Source: Mesostigma viride
Lineage: Eukaryota; Streptophyta; Mesostigmatophyceae; Mesostigmatales; Mesostigmataceae
Assembly (NCBI GenBank): GCA_009746045.1
Contig: RPFO01000026.1
Coordinates: forward strand, 1,182,015-1,246,014
Direction: 5' to 3'
Length of the DNA stretch: 64,000 bases
The notes under the pieces are model-generated. The model was not told the origin of the DNA and searched no databases. It saw nothing but the letters and a program-made list of their open reading frames with translations. The position numbers and the translations under genes are program-made. Positions within the stretch are counted from its first letter, which is position 1. Each line of letters starts with the position of its first letter. Shown here piece after piece: positions 35,652 through 44,532 of the stretch.

Positions 35652-36763
35652 CTGCTCCTTGTTGTCTTCTTGCTGACTGCCCTTTGAAGGCTGGCCTGCC
35701 TGGGACTTGTTGTTGTTCTTCTTGTTGTTGTTGTTATTCTTGTTGCTGCCCTGGCCCTGGGACTTCTTGAAGCTGGGACACTCCTTCTTGATGTGCCCCC
35801 ACCCCTTGCACAGGTAGCATTGTATCTTGGACTTGCCCTGGCCACTGCCCCCATTGTCAGACGCGTTGCCCTGCTTGGGCTGACCACCCACCCGCCTGAA
35901 CACCGACTTGGAGTGTGACCTCCTGTCAGAATCAGGTGAATGATCTCCCTTGCGCTTGTGATGGTTGCCCCTACGCCCTCCTTGGCTTCGGTCAGCCTCA
36001 GACGTCTTGGAGCCACCCTGGGTACGCCCGCCTGCCTGGGTAGCCTTCACTGCTGGCACTCCACCCTCAAACAGCTCCTCTGCCTCGAGAGCTTGTTTAA
36101 TGATGACCTTGTAGGCCTTCAGGGTAGAGTGTGGGGCACACATGACTTTTAAGGAGCCACGTGTCGCCTTATCCAGCCCAGAAACCTTGAGCCAGTTGGT
36201 TAGGGCTATGTTATCAGCGACATTAAAGCCGTGAGCCCTGCCCTCCTCAACCATCTTACAATAGTTGAGAAAGTTCTGGATCAGGTCCCCCTTGACCTCC
36301 CACCCTTGATACTTGTCCTGCCAATGGATGCCGACCTTCTTCGTTGGTCCTCCAGCAGCTCCTTCAGCTCAGCCACGTACAGTGCCCAGGCCTTATTGGC
36401 CTTTTTGCACTCCCTGGTTAGGTCCTTAATCTGGTCAGTACACTTGCCAAAAGTGCTACTGCCTATCCAGATTTGATAGTAATTTGTACCACCGTACAAG
36501 CTAGGGAACCCTTCCAATCCCTCCACAAACTCTTCAGCCTGCTTAGGCTTGGAGTCTGAGGTTACAGGCTGCAACTGATTGACAATTAAAAGACCCTGTG
36601 TGGTAAGATCAAAGCCATGAATAGCTTGTGCATTATTATTATTGTGAGGAAGGTTGGTAATCTCTCCGGTAAGCCCCACGTCATCTACGTGAGCGGTTCC
36701 ACTACCAGCACCCCCATTATTATTCCCACTGGCTGGACCCTTGCTACGGCGTCCCTCAGCCAT
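35652..36763 (-). pseudogene. Copia gag with zinc knuckle, one apparent frameshift
   Basis: The frame starts MAEGRRSKGPASGNNN at 36763 and includes EEFVEGLEGFPSLYGG and a charged helix ending AELKELLED near 36350. There the coding continues in another frame (GPTKKVGIHWQDKYQGW, then LNYCKMVEEG), so one base has been lost or gained at about 36355. The C-terminal part has CYLCKGWGHIKKEC, a CX2CX4HX4C knuckle, then an Asn/Lys/Gln-rich end before the UGA. Gag forms the particle and binds the element RNA. A programmed shift inside gag would be odd, so an indel or sequence error is the simpler reading. Confidence 0.75.
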
Positions 36764-36932
36764 CCTGCACTACCAGCTATTCAAAGAACACCTTAACAAA
36801 GCAGCAGAAAATATGTACAAAATTTTTGTGTCGCCACTGCCGCCTGCGCCGGTGTCGCTGCCGCCCCGCGAATTGCCGCTGAAAATTCGACAAAAAAATG
36901 TCGACGAGTACTGCAGAAGAAAATTAGGCCGA

Positions 36933-37643
36933 CTAGTAGTCAAGGCCCCTGAAGTCGCAGTACGTGTATACGAACTCACGATCCTCCATATCCAGCTCCG
37001 GACCTGCACCGGTATGAATTAAAACCGGCGTGCTCCCCGCCGCGTAAGTTGCGACGCGCCGACGCGCGACGAGGCGCAGAGGATGTGTAAAGATCGTCAA
37101 TAATTCCCACCCCGCGGGAATCCACTCTCGCACAGAGGCGAGAAATGCCACCAGGTTAATTAAAACCTGGCGCTCGCGACTGCGTACGCCGCGAGTGAGC
37201 AGCGATAACAGCGCGAGATCCTGAAACAAATTTGTCGACACCGCCGGCGCGCCCCCCGTGCGTAGCGATGCCCAGTTTTGCAGGTTTCTCTGGTAACCGG
37301 TGAGTGAAGAGAGGACGTTGTCCAACTCCTCAATGGCAGTCGTGACTTCGGTCACCGACCGCAAACCTCCCCGCACCTGGACCGTAAATGTCGATAAAAT
37401 GTTTCGAATCTGGTCCAACAGGTTGCGGATTGCCGGCACCAGTGCTGGCAAATCGGGGTCCTCGGGGTTATCCCCGAGCAATGCGTGAGCTGCACGCTGC
37501 TGACGATGAAGCTCGTCGAGCGAGACCGTTACTTCGTCGAGCAATTGCTGCCACGACGGCACCGTCGGTCTTGACGAAGAACCAGCCGGCGGAGCGGCTA
37601 TTTCCTCATCGTCCGGAATCCGAAATTCTTCCGAATTTGGCAT
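36933..37643 (-). CDS. Extra copia ORF upstream of gag, 236 residues, function unknown
   Basis: This intact frame begins 25 bases after the 5' LTR (MPNSEEFRIPDDEE...) and ends 170 bases before gag. It is mostly helical in appearance, with LLDEVTVSLDELHRQQRAAH, a region of Leu/Ile heptads (RNLLDQIRNILSTF), and a C-terminal GPELDMEDREFVYTYCDF. I see no zinc knuckle, protease or membrane segment. Gag of copia elements normally follows the LTR, so this is additional, or it is an N-terminal Gag part made separately. Confidence 0.6.
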   Translation of the reverse strand: MPNSEEFRIPDDEEIAAPPAGSSSRPTVPSWQQLLDEVTVSLDELHRQQRAAHALLGDNPEDPDLPALVPAIRNLLDQIRNILSTFTVQVRGGLRSVTEVTTAIEELDNVLSSLTGYQRNLQNWASLRTGGAPAVSTNLFQDLALLSLLTRGVRSRERQVLINLVAFLASVREWIPAGWELLTIFTHPLRLVARRRVATYAAGSTPVLIHTGAGPELDMEDREFVYTYCDFRGLDY

Positions 37644-37667
37644 CTTTTTGACAGAGCGTGTAATACG

Positions 37668-38284
37668 AGTTGTGAGGGTAAGAATGCCACGAATTCCGCC
37701 ATGGTTCTTGCAGGAAGTTGCCTTTATTAATAATCAGGAAACACAGACGTAAGTCACGTCACTTCCAAGACTGCACGCAGCACAGACGACAGGGTCGCAG
37801 TGCCAAGAGAACGTGCACGCAAGAACTAGCGTCCCGGTGTGACCAAGTCACTCATATAGCTTACTAGGGACGCGTCCAAGTATTCAGCTGCACTGTCACA
37901 GCTGAACTGTCAATCAATTGATTACACAGACTCTGGCACGCCTTTGGCGCGCAGCTCTATCAATTGTCCATACGGCTAGTCCTGTGGACCTATCCGTACA
38001 CTAGTCAGCATCAATTGTCTCATAGGTCCTGGCGCGCTACAGTGCGCCTACCTATCAATTGACCATCAAGTCCTGTACAAGTCCTGTCAACGTCCTGCGG
38101 ACTATCAAAGTGACACTTGTACATCCTGTGTCCGTACGCGCCCACAGTGGCGCGCCGGGTACTGTCGGCACAGCCTAGGAAACGTCATAACTTTTACGTT
38201 CCTTAACCAAATGAGGCGTTCATGGTGCCGTTGGAAAGAGCGTAACAATCTCTATCCATCTAACGTAAATCCTTTACGTTAACT
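37668..38284 (-). repeat. 5' LTR of the copia element
   Basis: 617 bases, twin of 30458-31074. On the minus strand it runs AGTTAACGTAAAGG ... CCTCACAACT. It should hold the element promoter and polyadenylation site. The sequence just after it (CGTATTACACGCTCTGTC) does not match the usual initiator-Met tRNA primer site of copia elements. Confidence 0.95.
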
Positions 38285-38289
38285 CCGCG

Positions 38290-38746
38290 GGCCCGGCTGC
38301 GGCCGCCGCCGGGAGAAGGACCTGTACCCATACCATGATCGAGCGGCTTACCCAACAATTAAGCATATTATACTGCATGCCACACACGCGGAGGAGGTCA
38401 CATCGAGACACTTGCCGCCGAGATCAATCGCCACACGGCCCCCAAACATGCAGCACAAGGCGGCATGGCGCCTGGCGGTCTCTCGACCACGTCGATCTCA
38501 CCGGTCGTGCGCAGGAAAACGCAAAGGGCTGACATCCCAGGCACCCCCAGTGAACGCCTTGAGCTTTGGTTCAGCTTCCAGGCCACACTATCGGGGGCTC
38601 CTGGACCGGGCCCCCGGCCCCCGCTCGGTACCCCGCCATGCCGCTGCACGCCCTCAGTGCACCCGTGGCTAGCCGCGGCGGAAGCTATCAGTGAGCCCCC
38701 TCATGCGCCCAGTGACGTGCGAAACGGACACACACACACATGTGCA

Positions 38747-38812
<66 letters not shown>

Positions 38813-39490
38813 GTACCACCACTACCAACACAAACAACCAAGACTATAAGAATTAAGGAAAAGAGGGAACCCATACACACATATGTACACGAAGGGGCTA
38901 AAAGAATAAGTAAGGAGTAGACATTACAAAGGGAAAAGGAAAAAGAAAAAGAAAGAAAAAAATGTAAATGGTAATAATACGAACAATAATAAATAAAGAC
39001 AACTTAGTAAAGAGTAATAATAGTTAGCAAAAACAAAACTGGAATAAAGGTAAGGGGCAAATATCAAGGAGACAACCATGCAGCGCAGGCCAGAAATCTG
39101 CGGCAAATATCAAAGAGACAACAATATGGTTGGGGCATGATTAATTAATTAATTAATTAATTAATGAAAATCATAGCTCTGTGGGGAGCATAATATGTAA
39201 CACATAGCCCTGAGAAAGGGGCATCTATATGGGTTTGTAATACAATCAGGGCGACAACCTGCAGGTGTAAGATGTACAACTATCACCTGCTCTGGGTGCA
39301 CAAGGTGCACCTGCACCGCCATGATGCATGGTTCATGCCTGAGTCCTAATCGAGCTCACACAGGGCGGCTTGGGGAGAGGGCCTAGAAGGCCTCAGTGCA
39401 TGACATATGGGGTGGCAGGTATATATGGCTAGGCTATATATGGCTGGTGTACACATGGCATCTCAGCAGAGAGTAACTCCCTGCATAGGC
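38290..39490. other. No gene; (CA)n microsatellite and repeat family E copy
   Basis: 38290-38720 is GC-rich, with no assignable frame. A (CA) microsatellite of about 80 bases lies at 38731-38811, and an A-rich, simple-sequence stretch at 38925-39060. 39062-39110 repeats the interspersed block of 315-370. 39132-39165 has (TTAA) units, and 39170-39490 is a copy of repeat family E in direct orientation relative to 28011-28440. Confidence 0.5.
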
Positions 39491-40195
39491 ATATAGCCTT
39501 AATTGGCGTCATATCCTCGGCGTCCGCTACCAAGAACGCCGCACCCAGGCCGAGCTCTACTGCGAGCTCCCTCTTGTCACCCATACCATCCGACACCGCC
39601 GCCTCCTCTTTGCCGGCCATCTTGCCCGCACAGACCAGGTGAATACCGATGTCGGCCCTGCCGGGGGACGTAAGACGGGCCAACCAGGTAGACACCTCCT
39701 CCTATGGCAGGGTCCCCTTGTCCCATCGCAACCCACTGGCAAACTTGCGCGCGCCGGGCACCGGCGCGGCGCGACCCGGACCTATGTGACACAACTGCTT
39801 GAAGATGCAGGGCTTCTGGGACTATCCGGTACTCCGCGCCCGCATAATTGACAAGGAGAAATGGGCTGCCATCTGCGATAAGCACCTTCCTGAGGGGTAT
39901 GCTCCTGTTTTCTCCCCACGGGCCCCGCGGCCAGTTGCTAGCCAGGGTAGAAGTCCGCAGGTGGAGGTTATTGGTCCCGCCTGAGGATAGCCGAGCTACA
40001 CTACCGCCTCGTCTGCCATTACAGTAGAGGACAGCTCGGATGAGGATTACATCCCCATCTAGTGCTCAACGGTTGGGGGATGATGCAGACGATATTTGCT
40101 TAAACTTTTGTGTCATTCTTTTCCTAATGAGATTAGCATAGTACTCCGTGGCATGCCTTTGCGCATGACACGCAAGTACTTACTTACTTATAGGC
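39490..40195 (+). pseudogene. LINE-C ORF2 C-terminus, 3' UTR and (ACTT) tail
   Basis: The plus frames give YCELPLVTHTIRHRRLLFAG, then HLARTDQVN, i.e. the conserved end of a LINE reverse transcriptase, and, after a frame change, RARIIDKEKWAAICDKHLPE and the stop at 39984. The 3' UTR has the LINE-C words shared with 29970-30225 and 43150-43600 and ends in ACTTACTTACTT at about 40180-40192. Confidence 0.7.
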
Positions 40196-40379
40196 ATAGC
40201 ATAGTTTTCCGCAGCCCGGCACTGAACGCAAATGGTTTTCACCTTTGCGGAGTGCCTGATCAGAATAGCATGGCTAAAGTCTTAATGCAACATCCATGGG
40301 AGGTCCCATTATATAGGCATGGCGTAGCTAAATACTGAAGGCATCATCCATGGGGGCCATTATGGGTGCACATGCGCGT

Positions 40380-40530
40380 GAGTAGTGTATTTAGGATTTT
40401 CTAGATAGCTTAGAGTTAGTATAGTTCGATCACGCGGCTTCCTCCACCCCATCCATCATGGAATATGTGCTACATGACCTCCCCACGGAGGCATGTTATA
40501 ATTTAATTTAATTTAATTTTAATGCGCGTG
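40380..40530 (+). repeat. LINE-B 3' UTR and terminus
   Basis: AGTAGTGTATTTAGGATTTTCTAGATAGCTTAGAGTTAG, then the ATATGTGCTACATGAC block, and ATTTAATTTAATTTAATTTTAAT at about 40500-40522. It directly abuts the opposite-strand ORF1 piece. Confidence 0.65.
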
Positions 40531-40581
40531 GGCCACATGCTAGGCTAAGCCTGACTAATCTACACTACTGGTATATGTTCC

Positions 40582-40986
40582 CTAGTCTGAGGTGGCAGGA
40601 GATGCCTGCCAGGGCTTGTGGTCAACGTGGATGACCGCCCCCCTCGAGTTTACCGGCTCCCCGGCCCCTGCGTGCTGCCGGAGTTGAAGGTAGGTCGGCC
40701 ATAGCTCGCGTCGCCGCTGTTGCTGGGCCAGGGTCAAGTCGTCGTCCAACGTGTCAAAGCGAGTCTCCGAGAGCTTCTTGCGGCATTTAAGGAACGCCAG
40801 CTTGTCCGCCATCGTGAGGAGCACGGGTGCCGGGCCAGCCTTACCCCGCGCGCGGGGGAGGCGGACAGCCGACATCCGCAGCTCACCAGTGAGTTGCATG
40901 GGGGCAAGAATGTCGCGCTTAAATGCCTTGAGAAGGCTCGTCGAGGTCTCACCTGCCGGCTGGTCGAAGTGCTGTGAGTGGGGCAT
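40582..40986 (-). pseudogene. LINE ORF1 C-terminal fragment
   Basis: 134 codons on minus: AFKRDILAPMQLTGELRMSA, then LPRARGKAGPAPVLLTMADK, FLKCRKKLSETRFDTLDDDL and TLAQQQRRRELWPTYLQLRQ. This aligns with the last 140 residues of the ORF1 at 2521-3827 (same order of DELKKQLL, LPHPRAKAG, RRKKLVDTSW, TPAQQQQRRDQWP), so a diverged family member. It is cut at 40986, where LINE-C 3' sequence of the plus strand (to about 41090) begins. Confidence 0.7.
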
Positions 40987-41224
40987 GATGCAGACAATAT
41001 TTGTAACTTTCTTGTAATTATTTTTCTAATGAGATTAGCGTAGTACTCCGTGGCATGCCCATGCCCATGACACGTAAGTACTTACTGAGAGATTGGCATG
41101 CACGTATGTGATATGGTGTTCGATCAATCCACCATGGCTCAATGTGGCCATTGGCTCAAGCGCCCACGTACGTCTTGACCACAGGTCTCACCTTCACAGC
41201 ATCAGCTTCAAGTGCGTCAGCCTA

Positions 41225-41900
41225 CTTATTGTATTGCAGCCGAGACGTGGACCCTCACCGCCGACCTGGCCCGCAAGCTGGACGGCGCGGTCACCAGCAT
41301 GCTGCGTTCCATTTTCAGAGTAGGATATGCTGCTCATGTCCGCAATGAGGACCTGTACCAGGGCATGCCCTATATCACCAGCACAATTAAGCAACGCCGC
41401 CTGCAGCTAGTAGGGCACCTAGCTCGCACCAACCAGGTAGACACCTCACGTGGCCCCCCCGCAGGACTGCAACCAGCCCAGCCTGGCCGGCACCTCCTGA
41501 CGTGGGCTGGGCCCAGTGATGTTAGACGCCGCAAGGCCCGCACCTTCAAAGAACAGCTAGTAGAGGACATGGGGGGCCTAGGCCTCTCCGTGATTTGGAA
41601 GAAGATGATGGACAAGGCCAAGTGGGCCCAGGTCATAGAAGACAACGAGCCCCCCCCAGTGGGGAAGCGCCCGCGTGTGCAATCCCGCGGGAGGCACGCT
41701 AGATAGCTCCCCCCAGGGCAGCGTGCGGCTGCCTAGATAGATGTTGTAGTTAGAATGTTGTTAGACTATAGATGTAGTATGTAGCCAATGTAGATAGATT
41801 AGACCGGTAGGAATGTTTGCACCCATCCATCCATCCATCGGGGTTAATGCTCCGTGACTCCCCAACGGGAGCACGAGTCTAATTAATTAATTAATTAATT
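41225..41900 (+). pseudogene. LINE-A ORF2 C-terminus with 3' UTR and (AATT) tail
   Basis: An uninterrupted 5'-truncated frame reaches the stop at 41704-41706: AETWTLTADLARKLDGAV, then IKQRRLQLVGHLARTNQVD, then VIWKKMMDKAKWAQVIE and a Pro/Arg-rich end. The 3' UTR (GATGTTGTAG, CCATCCATCCATCGGGG) runs to CCCCAACGGGAGCACGAGTC and a (TAAT) tail at 41880-41900. This is the best-kept LINE-A end in the window and defines the true C-terminus for the copy at 4928-5422. Confidence 0.8.
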
Positions 41901-42085
41901 GTATTGCACCATGTACAGATGCACCCGCACCATTATTATGCGGAGAGAGCGCTCTGTGGCCTGCAGCCCAGTTGGGGCAGTGAGAGAAGCTAGGGCGCCC
42001 TCTACTTCTTCTCGTTGTGTATAGGATCGGAGGTCCCTTTACTTTGTATTGGCACCCACGTGACGCAGTCACGTGCTTATCTTAA
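41898..42085 (+). repeat. SINE-like repeat D, copy 3, joined to a LINE-A tail
   Basis: It begins at the (AATT) tail of the LINE-A copy with TTGTATTGCACC and shows the GAGAGAGCGCTCTGTGGCC and AGCTAGGGCGCCCTC blocks, ending with the CACGTGACGCAGTCACGTGC hairpin. It differs from copies 1 and 2 in the first 50 bases. Confidence 0.55.
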
Positions 42086-42556
42086 AACCGTACCTCGTAA
42101 AATGCCCACGTATAATATCGATATGGCACACAACTTTACCTCTATGCATATGCATGATTGGCCACAATGTCATGTACCGCTTGAGGACAACATCCCCTAG
42201 CTGGCATGATGCAGACGATCTCATTGTTATAATTTTTGTGTTAGTATCCTTTCCCTTATATAAAGCGAGCTTCGTGACCGTTGGTCCGAAAATTAGGTAG
42301 AAAATCGTGGTACAAAAATCAGCCATTGGGGGGTACTCCGGAGGTCGACGGGAGAATCGCAGATATCGCAGATATCGCAGATACAGTACGCGCGAAGCGC
42401 CCGGCGAGCGAGCGAAGCGAGCGAGCACCGTACGGCGAGCGAGCGGAGCGCGCGAGCACCATACTGCGCACCAATCCGCAAGGGCAAAGGGCAGAACACT
42501 ACAACGCAAGTTACTGTACTGCTCGGAACATCCGCTGCCCAACGTTCACGAGCCTC
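42086..42556. other. No gene; short GCGAGC/GCGAAG repeats
   Basis: Nothing coding is supported. 42345-42390 has ATCGCAGAT units, and 42395-42465 has GCGAGCGAGCGAAGCGAGCGAGC-type repeats in two similar halves (followed by ACCGTACG and ACCATACTG). Confidence 0.4.
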
Positions 42557-43112
42557 GGGGAAAAAAATTCAGCAACGGAGGGACGGAAGGAATTTCAACG
42601 GGCCACAACTCGCACTAGCCAGTAGCCACCGGGCCACTAACCAGTACCGGGCCACGGGCGCCGCGCCGGGCCACGGGCACTGGGCCACCGGCACCGGGCC
42701 ACGGGAATCTAGACTCTGCGCAGAATAGGATTCTCCAATAGTTGTGGAGTCCAAAGTAGTTGGGGGCTTGGCCCCCGCCGGGTCTACTTGCACCGTACTA
42801 ATTCCTATCCGGACCGCAGCGAAGCCAGTAGTAGTAGCCACGGGCCACGGGCAACTAGCCACGGGGAAAAAAATTCAGCAACGGAGGGACGAAAGGAATT
42901 TCAACGGGCCACAACTCGCACTAGCCAGTAGCCACCGGGCCACTAACCAGTACCGGGCCACGGGCGCCGCGCCGGGCCACGGGCACTGGGCCACTGGCAC
43001 CGGGCCACGGGAATTTAGACTCTGCGCAGCCGGGCTTGAATAGGATTCTCCAATAGTTGTGGAGTCCAAAATAGTTGGGGGCATGGCCCCCGCCGGGTCT
43101 ACTTGTACTACT
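42557..43112. repeat. Tandem duplication, period 306 bases
   Basis: Two direct copies begin with GGGGAAAAAAATTCAGCAAC at 42557 and 42863. They share the CGGGCCACGGGC-type GC-rich repeats and the GGATTCTCCAATAGTTGTGG block, and end near GCCCCCGCCGGGTCTACTTG. Few differences are visible, so the duplication is fairly recent. No coding function is evident. Confidence 0.8.
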
Positions 43113-43129
43113 ATAATGAGATCAGCACA

Positions 43130-43605
43130 GTACTTCGTGGCCAGCATGCTTCTCCCCACGGGCCCCGCGGCCCGTTGCTAGCCAGGGTAGAAGTCCGCAG
43201 GTGGAGGTTATTGGCCCTGAGGATAGCCGCTACTTTTTTATGAGTAGTGTAGTTAGGATTTTCTAGACTAGATAGCTTAGAGTTAGGTTAGTCCGATTAC
43301 GTGGCTTCCTCCACTCCACCCATCCATCCAGGAATATGTGCTACATGATCTCCCAACGGAGGCATGTTATACTTTAATTTAATTTTTTTAATAGCCGCTA
43401 CACTACCGCCTCGTCTGCCATTACAGTAGAGGACAGCTCGGATGAGGATTACATCCCCATCTAGTGCTTAATGGTTGGGGAATGATGCAGACGATATTTG
43501 TTTTTAACTTTTGTGTAATTATTTTTTCTAATGAGATTAGCATAGTACTCCGTGGCATGCCTTTGCGCATGACACGCCAGTACTTACTTACTTACTTACT
43601 TCGTG
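43130..43605 (+). repeat. Three nested LINE 3' ends (C, B, C)
   Basis: 43150-43225 is a LINE-C 3' piece (CACGGGCCCCGCGG, GTAGAAGTCCGCAGGTGGAG). 43235-43395 is a LINE-B 3' end with TTTAATTTAATTTTTTTAA. 43396-43605 is the rest of a LINE-C 3' end, with its ACTTACTTACTTACTT tail at about 43581-43602. The B end sits inside the C end at the point AGGATAGCCGCTAC, so B inserted into C; ATAGCCGCTAC on both sides looks like the target duplication. Confidence 0.7.
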
Positions 43606-43674
43606 GCATGCATGCCCCCGCGCACAGCAGGAAAGGAATAACCCACATAACCACTATGTGTGTAACCCACATAA

Positions 43675-44037
43675 CCACTATGCAAGACCTGCACTTGGTG
43701 TGAAACATGTGCTGGCACATTTTGGTTCCATCTTGATGAAGGTCACAGCGGCCCCCTCAACCATGAAGGATTCGTTGTCTGTCTCACTCCTTTGGGTGTC
43801 TCATCTGGTTGTTCCGTTTGTATGCAACCAGGAGCTCACAAAAGCTTTAACACAATCACCTGCTAGGTCTGGGGGCGCTTCTCCCATCCAACGTGGGGTG
43901 ATGTGACCAACATCAACCCACATTCCGAATGGCACATCTTGGTAACAGAGGGCATCCGCTGGGGCAAGGATCAACTCCCCCAGCGTGGGAATGATGGCTA
44001 CCAGAGCTACCAGAACCAGAGATAGCATTGCCCTCAC
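43675..44037 (-). pseudogene. Small secreted-type ORF with in-frame UGA
   Basis: On minus, Met at 44037 opens MRAMLSLVLVALVAIIPTLG, a typical signal peptide, followed by a Cys- and Trp-containing stretch (WVDVGHITPRWMGEAPPDL) and a stop at 43801. The same frame continues past the TGA for more than 30 coding-like residues (VEGAAVTFIKMEPKCASTCF) to a possible donor near 43690. It may be the first exon of a broken or rapidly changing secreted protein. I recognise no family. Confidence 0.3.
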
Positions 44038-44532
44038 ACACGATTAGCCCAAACTTTATTAGCCCAAACTCCCCATGTTGATCGATGACATTTCACCTTG
44101 TCCGGGAAAAAGAAAAAAAAAAATCGCCACACGCTCCTTTGTCCTAGCCTAGTGGTGAGGAGGTATCCACATCTCTTGCAAGGAGGCATCAGCATTGGCA
44201 CAGAGACGCCAGAATTACACATGGCAACGGGAGGACCCCGACATACAAAAGCCCTTGCGCGTGTTCAAGTCACCAGCTGCAGCAACTCGACTTCTGCAGG
44301 TCTACATTGCCAAACTACAAATGGCGGGACCCAAAACCACCACCTGGCCACCACAAACCACCAAGAGGCCGACAGCAGGTCAACTTCCACATGGCACAAC
44401 CGGAGGCCACCTTCCCCACTTGTTATTACGAACCGCCGGGTGGCACGACCAGAGGCAACCGCCACGCTCCTGGTGCCTCTCTTCTTTTGATACATCGCCA
44501 GGCGGTGGGGCCAGAGGCAACCACCGCGCTAA

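Larger units (their letters stand above)
30453..38289 (-). mobile_element. Complete Ty1/copia-like LTR retrotransposon with target duplication
   Basis: The element proper runs 30458-38284 (7827 bp), flanked by a direct CCGCG (30453-30457 and 38285-38289), a normal 5-bp target duplication. The LTRs are both 617 bp and bounded by AGTT...AACT rather than TG...CA. In transcription order (right to left): 5' LTR, ORF of 236 codons, gag with zinc knuckle, in-frame UGA, pol with integrase, protease-like motif, reverse transcriptase and RNase H, a 950-bp non-coding tail, purine tract AAAGAAAAGAAGGGATTGG (31075-31093) and 3' LTR. Only two differences between the LTRs were seen, so insertion is recent. 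Gag carries one apparent frameshift; pol is intact. Confidence 0.93.
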
